From VGRW01 sp031396695 (lineage in GTDB: Bacteria > Myxococcota_A > UBA9160 > SZUA-336): DNA of 12,080 nt. Under the pieces are notes generated by a model that saw only the letters and a program-made list of their open reading frames with translations, ran no database searches and had not been told where the DNA came from. The stretch covers positions 1 to 12,080 of the forward strand of contig JANNLG010000169.1 in assembly GCA_031396695.1 (NCBI GenBank), in the 5' to 3' direction. The position numbers and the translations under genes are program-made. Below, piece after piece: positions 1 to 7,380 of the stretch. Numbering within the stretch: position 1 is the stretch's first letter; each line of letters begins with the position of its first letter.

Positions 1-3000
1 AGAGCCGGCTTCCGGCAGCAGACGAACCGGCGCGTGACGTCGATCGAGGTGCGCGCGAACTCGAGCGCGCTCGTGACTCGCTATGACCTGACCTACAGCC
101 AGGATCCCGATTCGCTGCGCAGTCAGCTCGCGAGCGTTGCGCGCAAGGGCAGTGACGGCGTCGCGTCGCTTCCGCCGTACACCTTCGACTACTCCTTCCG
201 GCCCGCATCGCGCGGTCTCTTCGCCAGCGCGGAGTCGAGCTTCAACGCGAGCGCGACGAGCTGCTGGCCGGACGGCGGCCTCGTCGGGTCGCTCTCGCCC
301 AATGGCGTGTTGAGGACCATCGCCGACCTGAACCGCGACGGGCTCGGCGATCTCTACGAGGTCACGAACACCGGCAGCACGTCGGCCGGGATCGTCTCGG
401 TCGCGCTCGGAACCGGCACGCGCTACCGCCCCGGACCCGGCCAGAGCTGCAGCTCGTGGTCAGCGTACGGACTCGGAACGCCGTGGTCGTCGTACAAGCT
501 GCTCTTCTCGGAGAGCACGGTGGGCTCGTACAGCTCGATCGCGGGCAGCACGGTCCAGGACTTCGACGGCGACGGCTACCTCGACCACCTCTTCGTGTAC
601 GGGTACCCGAACAGCCCGGTGCCGTACTACCTGCGTCGCGGCAGCGCGAGTGGCTTTCTCGAGCCGCCGATGAACACCGCGTTCGAGCTCCCTCGTGCCT
701 GGGAGTTCAACAACACCGCGTGGACGAAGGTGTTCGACTGGCCGTACATCCGCTTCACCAAGACCGCCACCAACGGCGACGTCAACGTGACCATCGGGAT
801 GGTCGATGTCACGGGCGACGGCCGGCCGGATCTGGTCGCGACGCAGCTCGAAGGCCCGTACATGTACTGGGACGGCTCGAGTGAGGACGAAGCCTGGCCG
901 TCGTGGACGGGCTGGGCTGTGTTCGCGAATCGGGGGCTGAAGACCGGCGCGAGCGGACCGTACCTCGACTTCGGCACCGAGCCGCTGCGTTGGCCGGCGC
1001 CGCTCTCCGCGCCGATCCAGAACGACACCTCGAGCGGGATGATTTCGACGGTCATCCTCGCGGATCAGAACGGCGATGGCCTCGCGGATCGTGTCACGAG
1101 CAACGGCGTCCAGTACGGCTACGGCGCAGGCTTCTACGCGCAGGAGACCGTGCCTTTCGTCAACGCCTCACTCGGCGCCAACACGACCTGCACGGTGATC
1201 GGCACGTACGACCTGAACGGCGACGGGTTCCTCGACTGGATCAACGCGGGCGGGGCGAATCCCTCGAACCCGAACTGGAGCGTCCAGTTCGGCACCGGCC
1301 ACGGCTTCAGCAGCCAGGTGAAGGTCTTTCCGTCCGACGGCGGCTCGATCTCTCCGGGCTGCGTCGAGGGGAACACCGTCAACGCGGTCTCCGCGTCGCT
1401 CCGCGACGTGAACGGCGACGGCGTGCTCGACCGGCTCCGCTACCAGGTCGGAGTGATCTTGAACGCGGGCGCGCTCGATCCGAACGCTTTGAGCGATCCG
1501 AATCTGCCGAGCGCGGCGTTGCCGGGGCTGCTGCTGCGCGCGACCGATCCGCTCGGTGGCGTGGTCGAGTTCACCTATCAGGGCGCCGCACAGATGAAGG
1601 ACGCCGCGGGTCTGCCTGCGAATCCCGGCTTCTCGCTCACCAAACCCGTCGTCACGCGCGTGCGCTACCGAGATGGCCGAGCCGGAACGCAGGCCGTGGT
1701 CACGAAGTTCGCCTACGCGAACGGCGCATTCGACTACGCAGAGAAGGAGTTCCGCGGCTTCGGCACCGTGATCACGACGCAGGTCGAGAACGGCGTGGAC
1801 GCGACGAAGACGACGTCGACGTACCTGACCGATCGCATCTGTGCGATGAACCCAGCATCAGCGCAGACCGCGCTCGGGGCGACGGTGCTCGCGCGCGAAT
1901 CAATGACCTACCAGACGGTCACGGGCGGCGGCGCTGTGCCCGCGCAGTGGACGAAGTGCCTGCCCGCGACGCAGGTCGTCGAGAACGTCGAGGGCAGCGA
2001 GGCGACCAAGAAGGTGCGCCGCACTTCGTGGGACTTCGGCACGCCGATCGACGCCAACTACAACCTGGCGAAGCTCCAGGAGTGGGGCGAGTGGAATCTC
2101 GCGACGGGTCAGAACGTCGTGGGCGACGAACGCATCACCGAGTACACCTACGCGACCGCCGCGAGCAGTTGGCCCTCGATCGTCTCACGCGTGAACTTCG
2201 AGACGGTCAAGGACAACGCGGGCAACGTCTACTCCAAGCGCCGCCATTGCTACGTCGCTTCGTGCGCCGATTCGAACAAGGGCCTGGTCGTCTCGGTGCG
2301 CGACTTCCTGACCGACTACACCGCGAACCCGCTCGTGATCGACGTCGAGAAGACGGTCGCGACGATCGTGTACGACGCCTACGGAAATCCCACGCAGTCG
2401 ACCGGCGCCGTCACGGCCGACGACGCGAACGGTCTGCGCACGACGATCACCTACGACTCCACGTACCAGACCTTCCCGGTCTCGGTGAGCCGCGGCTCGG
2501 ACGTGTCGCTGCCGCTGCGGCCGCTCACGACCACGCTCGCGTACACCGGCTGCTCGGGCGGATTCTCGCCGCCGCCCGCGCTCGGCCTGCCGTGCAGCGT
2601 CACGGCTCCGCAGGGCCAAGCGGATCTGCTCGGCTACGACGCACTCGGGCGCGTGATCCGCGTCGAGCGGCCGACCAGCGCCTACCTCGAGACGCGGTCG
2701 TACACACTCCCGGGGTCAGGATCTCCGGGCCAGAACGTGCTCGAGACGCGGGTCATTCGGTCGGGCTTCTCCGACCTCGTCGAGCGCCAGTCCATGGATG
2801 GCCTGTCGCGGATCTATCGAAACGAGTCGCCGGGCAAGCAGTCGCAGACCGCGATCGTCGATCGCACCTTCGACTCGCGCGGGCGCTTGCGCACGGAGTC
2901 GCTGCCGTACTTCACCGGCGGCGGACAGATCCGCACGTTCTCGTACGACGCGCTGGGTCGACCGACGATCGCGCTCGATCCCGACGCCGTCACGCAGAGA

Positions 3001-5661
3001 GTGCAGACCTACGCGCCTTGGACCGTGATCGACGAGACCTACTTCGGCGCAGTGACGCCGGGCAATCGGAAGGAACGCACCGAGCGCTCGGTCGACGGGC
3101 TCGGGCGGTTGATTCGCGTGGCGCAGTACGAAGACGCGGTCAGCGCGACGACGCCGTACCTGGTCACGGCCAAGTACGACGCGGCCGACCGCCTCTACGA
3201 AGTGCGCGACCCGATCGCGAACAACGCCGCGCTCTGCACACAGCTCAACATGGGCGCGCAGTGCGCGACGCAGGATCACGTCACCGAGATCCAGTGGGAT
3301 ACGTTCGGCCGGCGCGTGAAGATCGACGATCCCGACTCGGGCGCGTGGATCTACAAGTACGACGACGCGGGGCTCGTGAAGGAGCGGACGCAACACCCGG
3401 GCACGGGCTCGGCGCGCACGCAAGCCCACACCTACGACGCGCTCGAGCGACCCACGGCGAAGAGCTTCACGCCGACCGGCAACGGCGTCGCGAACGCGAC
3501 GTTCGTGTACGAGAACAACAACGCGAACGTCGACTTCGCGCAGTTGATCCATTTGAACGCGACCGGCGGCACGACGTACACCTACGGCTACGACGCCGCG
3601 GGCCGGCGCGACGCCGTCATCCAGCGCACGGCGGGGAAGGAGTTCGGTCAGGTCTTCGTCTACGACGAGCTCGACCGGGTGAAGCAGCGGCTCTTCCCCG
3701 ACGGCGAGACGTTCAACTACAGCTACGACGGGCTTCGCCTCACCACGATCCTCGCGGATGCGGCGAACCCGGCCTTCAAAGGGACGGTGCTCAAGTCCGC
3801 CGACTACGACGCGCTCGGCCGCATGAAGACGATCGAGGTGGGCGAGGGCGCAGGTAGCGCCCCACTCGTCACGAACACCTACAGCTACGACGCGACGCAC
3901 GCGCGGCTGACGCGCGTGCTCGGCGCCGTCCCGTCGAGCACGCCGCTCGACCTGACCGTCGCCTTCGACGGCCTCGGCCGGCTCACCTCGCAGACCGGGA
4001 CGCTCGGCGCCGAAGCCGTGAGCCGGAGCTACAGCTACGACGGCCTCTCGCGGTTGAAGACCGCGGTCGGTCCCTGGGAGAAGGCGACCGGCGCGACGGG
4101 CAACATCACCTGGACCTACAGCTACGACGCGCTTGGGAACCTGCGCGGTCAGGCGAGCACGCGCTCACCCGCGAACCTGGCCGACACGCGCACCTGGTGG
4201 TACGGCCACGCGACCAAGCCGCATTTCCTGTCGTCGTTCGCGCAAGCGAACCAGCCGACCGAGACGCTCGCGGCGACGCTGGGCGGCGAGGTGAACACGA
4301 TCAGCCGGCCGTCGCTCCCGACGGAGACGCTGATCTGGAACGCGCTCGGGAAGCTCTCGCAACACAAGAGCTCGACGTACAGCTACGACGTGTTCGGGGA
4401 GCTCGTGCTGACGGTGACGGGACCGAGCGGGAGCACGTCGTCGATCGTGTCCGTCGGCGACGACTTCGAGTACGACATCACGGCGCTGCGCTCGAACAAG
4501 TACTTCTCGATCCAAGGGGTGCGGATCGCGAGCCTGGCGACGAGCTACACCGCGCCGACGGCGTTGGTGCCGCCGGCGCTGCGGATCGTGATCCGGTACG
4601 CGAAGCCGCTCGCGGCGCCGGCTGCAATGGCGCTGCTCGCGCTCGGGCTTGTCGGTCTCGTGAGCATGACGCTGCGGCGCCGTGCTCCAGTGTGGCTCTC
4701 CGTCCCCGGCGTCGGCGTGCTCTCGTTCACGCTCGTCGCGTTGCCGTACACCGCGCACGCCGCCACGCTGACGTCGGGCCCGGGGACCTACGGCCGCCAC
4801 GGCGAGCCGATCCTCGCCTACCTCGTCGATCACCTCGGCACGATCCGCGGCGCCGTGAATCAAAGCGGCGTCGTGGTCGAGACGCGCGACTACGCGCCGT
4901 TCGGAGAGTCGATCGCGCACACCGGCACGTTCGCGGTCCAGCACCGCTTCACGGGACAGCCGCAAGATGACCAAGCGGGCGGCCTCTACAACTACGGCGC
5001 GCGCTTCTACAACGCGAAGTGGGGACGCTTCGCCTCGCCCGACGAAGTGGTGCAAGGCTTCGATTCGCAAGGACTGAATCCGTTCACGTATGTGCTGAAC
5101 GCGCCGACCTTCTTCACCGACCCCGACGGAGGACAGGCTGTCGACCCTGGATTCTCTACTGGAGTTCCAGCAACTGAACCAGGCACGTCGTCCGACAATC
5201 CATCAGATCAGAGGACTAGGGAGCTTCTCGGCGAGTTGAAGTTCGCGCGAGCGCGCCTAGCAGGGCTTGAGAAGGCGGCACAACAAGCGGTCGACAATTC
5301 GGTTGTAGCCGGCGAGGACGCAGCCACTGACACAGGAGCTGATGGAACGAATATGCTGATCGCCGCATTCTGGTTTGCTGGGCAGGCGCTCTTCATTGAA
5401 CTCGAGATGCTTCGATTGGAGTTGAGGATCGAGGCGATCGAGGGCGAACTAAGATCGCGGGAACCCGGAAACGGACCGAGTCAGCCGCGACCCGCTTCGC
5501 CACGACCACCGAGTCAGAGGCCACCGAGCTTCAAGAAGGAGCTAACGATCGAACCCGAAGGTGCTTCTCGCAGCTCGAATCCCGACCCCGGGCAAGTCCC
5601 CACTGGATCCGGTGCGCCGTTTTCCTTTTCCTTCCAATCTGCGTTCGGTCCCGTTTGGTAG
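1..5661 (+). CDS. SpvB/TcdB-like RHS (YD-repeat) polymorphic toxin, 5' end outside window
   Basis: The frame is open from base 1, and 'RRVTSIEVRANSSALVTRYD' continues smoothly across the GTG at 34, so that GTG is internal and the true start is upstream. 1,886 residues are visible. In order: a SpvB-like strand segment, six DxxxDGxxD loops (325-1431), a TcdB-middle-type segment with 'LLLRATDPLGGVVEFTYQ' (1528-1581), a long series of YD repeats (about 2620-4500; e.g. SYDALGRP, GYDAAGRR), a hydrophobic hairpin (4612-4749), the RHS-associated core from 'YLVDHLGTIRGAV' (4819) to PTFFTDPDG (5104-5130), and a 176-residue tip. In known RHS and Tc-C proteins the YD repeats build a hollow shell that encloses the tip, which is released by autoproteolysis at the core end. 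By inference this is a delivered toxin with an unknown payload. A CPBP-family gene follows 64 bases downstream. Family assignment is secure; toxicity is inferred. Confidence 0.93.
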   Translation, partial: RAGFRQQTNRRVTSIEVRANSSALVTRYDLTYSQDPDSLRSQLASVARKGSDGVASLPPYTFDYSFRPASRGLFASAESSFNASATSCWPDGGLVGSLSPNGVLRTIADLNRDGLGDLYEVTNTGSTSAGIVSVALGTGTRYRPGPGQSCSSWSAYGLGTPWSSYKLLFSESTVGSYSSIAGSTVQDFDGDGYLDHLFVYGYPNSPVPYYLRRGSASGFLEPPMNTAFELPRAWEFNNTAWTKVFDWPYIRFTKTATNGDVNVTIGMVDVTGDGRPDLVATQLEGPYMYWDGSSEDEAWPSWTGWAVFANRGLKTGASGPYLDFGTEPLRWPAPLSAPIQNDTSSGMISTVILADQNGDGLADRVTSNGVQYGYGAGFYAQETVPFVNASLGANTTCTVIGTYDLNGDGFLDWINAGGANPSNPNWSVQFGTGHGFSSQVKVFPSDGGSISPGCVEGNTVNAVSASLRDVNGDGVLDRLRYQVGVILNAGALDPNALSDPNLPSAALPGLLLRATDPLGGVVEFTYQGAAQMKDAAGLPANPGFSLTKPVVTRVRYRDGRAGTQAVVTKFAYANGAFDYAEKEFRGFGTVITTQVENGVDATKTTSTYLTDRICAMNPASAQTALGATVLARESMTYQTVTGGGAVPAQWTKCLPATQVVENVEGSEATKKVRRTSWDFGTPIDANYNLAKLQEWGEWNLATGQNVVGDERITEYTYATAASSWPSIVSRVNFETVKDNAGNVYSKRRHCYVASCADSNKGLVVSVRDFLTDYTANPLVIDVEKTVATIVYDAYGNPTQSTGAVTADDANGLRTTITYDSTYQTFPVSVSRGSDVSLPLRPLTTTLAYTGCSGGFSPPPALGLPCSVTAPQGQADLLGYDALGRVIRVERPTSAYLETRSYTLPGSGSPGQNVLETRVIRSGFSDLVERQSMDGLSRIYRNESPGKQSQTAIVDRTFDSRGRLRTESLPYFTGGGQIRTFSYDALGRPTIALDPDAVTQRVQTYAPWTVIDETYFGAVTPGNRKERTERSVDGLGRLIRVAQYEDAVSATTPYLVTAKYDAADRLYEVRDPIANNAALCTQLNMGAQCATQDHVTEIQWDTFGRRVKIDDPDSGAWIYKYDDAGLVKERTQHPGTGSARTQAHTYDALERPTAKSFTPTGNGVANATFVYENNNANVDFAQLIHLNATGGTTYTYGYDAAGRRDAVIQRTAGKEFGQVFVYDELDRVKQRLFPDGETFNYSYDGLRLTTILADAANPAFKGTVLKSADYDALGRMKTIEVGEGAGSAPLVTNTYSYDATHARLTRVLGAVPSSTPLDLTVAFDGLGRLTSQTGTLGAEAVSRSYSYDGLSRLKTAVGPWEKATGATGNITWTYSYDALGNLRGQASTRSPANLADTRTWWYGHATKPHFLSSFAQANQPTETLAATLGGEVNTISRPSLPTETLIWNALGKLSQHKSSTYSYDVFGELVLTVTGPSGSTSSIVSVGDDFEYDITALRSNKYFSIQGVRIASLATSYTAPTALVPPALRIVIRYAKPLAAPAAMALLALGLVGLVSMTLRRRAPVWLSVPGVGVLSFTLVALPYTAHAATLTSGPGTYGRHGEPILAYLVDHLGTIRGAVNQSGVVVETRDYAPFGESIAHTGTFAVQHRFTGQPQDDQAGGLYNYGARFYNAKWGRFASPDEVVQGFDSQGLNPFTYVLNAPTFFTDPDGGQAVDPGFSTGVPATEPGTSSDNPSDQRTRELLGELKFARARLAGLEKAAQQAVDNSVVAGEDAATDTGADGTNMLIAAFWFAGQALFIELEMLRLELRIEAIEGELRSREPGNGPSQPRPASPRPPSQRPPSFKKELTIEPEGASRSSNPDPGQVPTGSGAPFSFSFQSAFGPVW
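325..1431 (+). other. Six FG-GAP/VCBS-type calcium-loop repeats within the RHS protein
   Basis: Six Asp-rich loops of the form DxNxDGxxD are readable in frame at 325 (DLNRDGLGD), 559 (DFDGDGYLD), 805 (DVTGDGRPD), 1063 (DQNGDGLAD), 1210 (DLNGDGFLD) and 1405 (DVNGDGVLD). This is the calcium-binding loop typical of FG-GAP/VCBS beta-propeller blades found in SpvB/TcdB-type proteins. A propeller with about this number of blades is inferred. In Tc toxins the corresponding propeller of the B subunit forms the gate that docks on the translocation channel; whether that applies here is unknown. Confidence 0.85.
3311..4180 (+). repeat. Direct repeat, copy 1: YD-repeat block within the intact RHS gene
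   Basis: This block of the RHS shell is repeated at 6511-7380 with a constant offset of exactly 3,200 bases and no insertion or deletion. Similarity is patchy over the first 50 bases and high from base 3361 on. The block encodes several YD repeats, from GRRVKIDDPDSGAW to RSPANLA. Confidence 0.93.
4612..4749 (+). other. Two hydrophobic, TM-like segments just before the RHS core
   Basis: Within the RHS reading frame, 4612-4674 encodes a strongly hydrophobic stretch (AAPAAMALLALGLVGLVSM) followed by a basic RRR turn, and 4690-4749 encodes a second one (VWLSVPGVGVLSFTLVALPY) followed by a small-residue TAHAA stretch. The pair lies immediately upstream of the DHLG start of the RHS-associated core (4819). 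The pattern reads as a transmembrane hairpin with a basic loop. Its role, whether anchoring or membrane insertion during delivery, is inferred. Confidence 0.7.
4819..5130 (+). other. RHS repeat-associated core domain with PxxxxDPxG end motif
   Basis: The frame reads YLVDHLGTIRGAV, then DYAPFGES, FTGQPQDDQAGGLYNYGARF, YNAKWGRFASPDEVVQG and LNPFTYVLNAPTFFTDPDG. This is the conserved RHS-associated core, about 104 residues. It closes with P-T-F-F-T-D-P-D-G at 5104-5130, matching the PxxxxDPxG signature that marks the boundary between conserved shell and variable tip in RHS/Tc-C proteins, where an aspartyl-protease-like autocleavage occurs in characterised members. Confidence 0.93.
5131..5661 (+). 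other. Variable C-terminal tip of the RHS protein, unrecognised putative toxin
   Basis: The last 176 residues of the RHS protein follow the PxxxxDPxG motif. They comprise a Ser/Thr/Pro-rich linker, a charged helical stretch (RTRELLGELKFARARLAGLE), a short hydrophobic helix (MLIAAFWFAGQALFI, 5353-5397) running into an acidic/leucine helix (ELEMLRLELRIEAIEGEL), a Pro/Arg-rich segment, and an aromatic end (FSFSFQSAFGPVW). No nuclease, deaminase, ADP-ribosyltransferase or protease motif was recognised. G+C falls relative to the shell (31/60 in line 5341 against 41/60 in line 4021), as expected for an exchangeable tip. A membrane-acting payload is one possible reading; a degraded or non-toxic tail is another. 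Confidence 0.75.
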
Positions 5662-5688
5662 CCACGACCAATTGGACCCCCGCCCGTA

Positions 5689-5710
5689 GCGACGCAGGCA
5701 GCCTCGTCGC
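5689..5710 (+). promoter_or_regulatory. Inverted repeat (hairpin) between the RHS gene and the CPBP gene
   Basis: GCGACG (5689-5694) pairs with CGTCGC (5705-5710), and inside it AGG pairs with CCT, giving nine base pairs with one bulged C and a CAG loop. It lies in the 64-base gap after the RHS stop and ends 15 bases before the CPBP start codon. No T-run follows, so it is not a standard intrinsic terminator. It could modulate readthrough or translation of the downstream gene, or be chance in GC-rich DNA. Confidence 0.3.
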
Positions 5711-5725
5711 CGCCCTCCGGAGTGG

Positions 5726-6535
5726 ATGGAGACCATGAGATCGCAGTCCGAGGCCGGCTCCGGAGTAGGGGAACCAACTCTCGCGGTGTCGAGTCAGACG
5801 CTGCTTGTGTTGATTGCCGGCGATGTGGCATTCGGCATCATGATGGCACTGTTTCTTCCGTCGCCGGTTGATCACGGCGATGTATGGATCGTTGCCAAGC
5901 GCCTGTCAGCTCTTGGAGCCCAGGTGGCTGCGATCGCCTTCGCTGTCTCTCATGGGGTCCGGGTCTTCGGGGCGATGGAGCCACCGCGACGAGACGTCGG
6001 GTTCGGAATAGCTAAGGCAACGATGAGTTGCTTCCTTTTCGCATTCGCCACCTCCATCCTTCTAGGCCTAGTCGGATTCGACGCCGGTGGGGGATTAGAG
6101 GCAGTCTCGCTCGCCGCGCGGGTCACCGACTATGTTTCAGTAGTCCTTCTGACTCCGCTTCTGGAGGAAGCGATATTTCGTTCAATTCTATTGCGGTCCC
6201 TGATGCATCGAGCTGCGCATCCAGCTGCCGTTGTAGCGGCGTCGCTTCTCTTCGGCGCATTTCATCTATCGGTAGTTGGCGCGAGCTCCGCTGTCGTGCT
6301 CGGGTTGGTGCTTGGAACTTTGTTCGTCCGTACGCGGTCCATCTGGGCGTGTGTTGCCGGGCACTCGGCGTGGAATCTCACAAAGGTGACTCTGGCAAGT
6401 GCGGACGGTCTGCGGGGCGAGAGTGTCACAGGGCATGTTGCGGGATTCGCGCCGCTGCTGATCTCCGCAGCACTAGCTCTCGGTCTCTTGTGTCTCGCTT
6501 GGCCCCAGCCGCGGCATGAAGCTCGACGACCATGA
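5726..6535 (+). CDS. CPBP-family intramembrane metalloprotease (Abi/CAAX-like), candidate immunity protein
   Basis: A 269-residue polytopic membrane protein. The three CPBP (CAAX protease and bacteriocin-processing/Abi) motifs are present in order: EEAIFR (E147, E148, R152), FxxxH (F176-H180) and HSAWN (H213, N217). These supply the catalytic glutamate and metal-ligand histidines in the family. Several hydrophobic segments surround them (around residues 23-44, 63-80, 100-117, 136-146, 166-179, 184-200 and 239-258). The start is ATG 5726, with CGGAG just upstream; ATG 5735 is an in-frame alternative. It follows the RHS tip by 64 bases on the same strand and shares its lower G+C (30/60 in line 6121), so the two probably arrived together. 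Members of this family serve as bacteriocin self-immunity proteins, which makes immunity to the tip a reasonable inference; processing of the tip is an alternative. The last codons overlap RHS-derived sequence from about 6511. Confidence 0.9.
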   Translation: METMRSQSEAGSGVGEPTLAVSSQTLLVLIAGDVAFGIMMALFLPSPVDHGDVWIVAKRLSALGAQVAAIAFAVSHGVRVFGAMEPPRRDVGFGIAKATMSCFLFAFATSILLGLVGFDAGGGLEAVSLAARVTDYVSVVLLTPLLEEAIFRSILLRSLMHRAAHPAAVVAASLLFGAFHLSVVGASSAVVLGLVLGTLFVRTRSIWACVAGHSAWNLTKVTLASADGLRGESVTGHVAGFAPLLISAALALGLLCLAWPQPRHEARRP

Positions 6536-7380
6536 CTCAGGCGCGTGAGTCCAAAAGTGCGACGACGCGGGGCTCGTGAAGGAGCGGACGCAACACCCGG
6601 GCACGGGCTCGGCACGCACGCAGCTCTACACCTACGATGCGCTCGAGCGGCCGACCGCGAAGAGCTTCACGCCGACCGGGAACGGCGTCGCGAACGCGAC
6701 GTTCGTGTACGAGAACAACAACGCGAACGCAGACTTCGCGCAGTTGATCCAAGTGAACGCGACCGGCGGCACGACGTATCTGTACGGGTACGACGCCGCC
6801 GGCCGGCGCGACGCCGTCATCCAGCGCACGGCGGGGAAGGAGTTCGGTCAGGTCTTCGTCTACGACGAGCTCGACCGCGTGAAGGAGCGTCTCTTCCCAG
6901 ACGGCGAGACGTTCGACTACAGCTACGACGGGCTTCGGCTCACGACGATCCTCGCGGATGCGGCGAACCCGGCCTTCAAAGGAACTGTGCTCAAGGCCGC
7001 GGACTACGACGCGCTCGGCCGGATGAAGACGATCGAGGTCGGCGCGGCCGCGGGCGGCGCCACACTCGTCACGAACACCTACAGCTACGACGCTACAAAT
7101 GCGCGGCTCACGCGCGTGCAGGGCGTCGTCCCATCGAGCACGCCGCTTGACCTGACCGTCGCCTTCGATGGCCTTGGCCGGCTCACCTCGCAGACCGGCA
7201 CGCTCGGCGCCGAGGCCGTGAGCCGGAGCTACACGTACGATGGCCTCTCGCGGCTGAAGACCGCGGTCGGTCCGTGGGAGAAGCCAACCGGCGCGACGAG
7301 CGCGGTGACCTGAACCTACAGCTACGACGCGCTCGGCAACCTGCGCGGGCAGGCGAGCACGCGCTCGCCCGCGAACCTGG
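6511..7380 (+). repeat. Direct repeat, copy 2: displaced RHS block
   Basis: Collinear with 3311-4180 at an offset of 3,200 bases throughout. Anchor points checked by eye include 6561/3361, 6901/3701, 7081/3881, 7261/4061 and 7371/4171. The left edge is degraded and lies inside the last codons of the CPBP gene. The right edge is abrupt: GCGAACCTGG is shared at 7371-7380 and 4171-4180, after which the sequences are unrelated. Confidence 0.93.
6516..7380 (+). pseudogene. RHS shell fragment, broken (no start, two nonsense codons, no core or tip)
   Basis: In the ancestral RHS frame, 6516 onward reads MKLDDHDSGA, then TGA (6546-6548), then VQKCDDAGLVKERTQHPG and on to 7310. There is a second TGA at 7311-7313, then TYSYDALGNLRGQASTRSP to 7380. 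Both stops replace Trp codons of the intact gene (TGG at 3346 and 4111). Between the stops an open stretch of 245 codons (6576-7313, from a GTG) survives, with about 21 amino-acid differences from the intact copy (about 91% identical), so decay is recent. The fragment lacks an N-terminus, a credible ribosome binding site, the core domain and a tip, so it cannot make a functional toxin. It is probably the remnant of an older RHS 3' end displaced when the present tip and CPBP module arrived, and may act as recombination substrate. Confidence 0.9.

Noticed and set aside
34..36. GTG as the true start of the RHS gene
   Set aside because: The frame is open to base 1 and the upstream codons (AGFRQQTNRR) fit the SpvB-type segment, so the gene starts outside the window.
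903..3857. Long plus-strand open frame of 984 codons overlapping the RHS gene
   Set aside because: Arg-rich, low-complexity translation typical of an off-frame in GC-rich DNA; the RHS frame shows clear domain motifs across the same bases.
2716..3900. Minus-strand open frame of 394 codons opposite the RHS gene
   Set aside because: Antisense shadow with no recognisable motifs; the same pattern recurs opposite the second RHS copy, as expected for a repeat.
6576..7313. Stand-alone 245-codon RHS-like gene
   Set aside because: It is an internal piece of a shell block bounded by nonsense codons, with no ribosome binding site, N-terminus, core or tip. It is better described as a pseudogene fragment.
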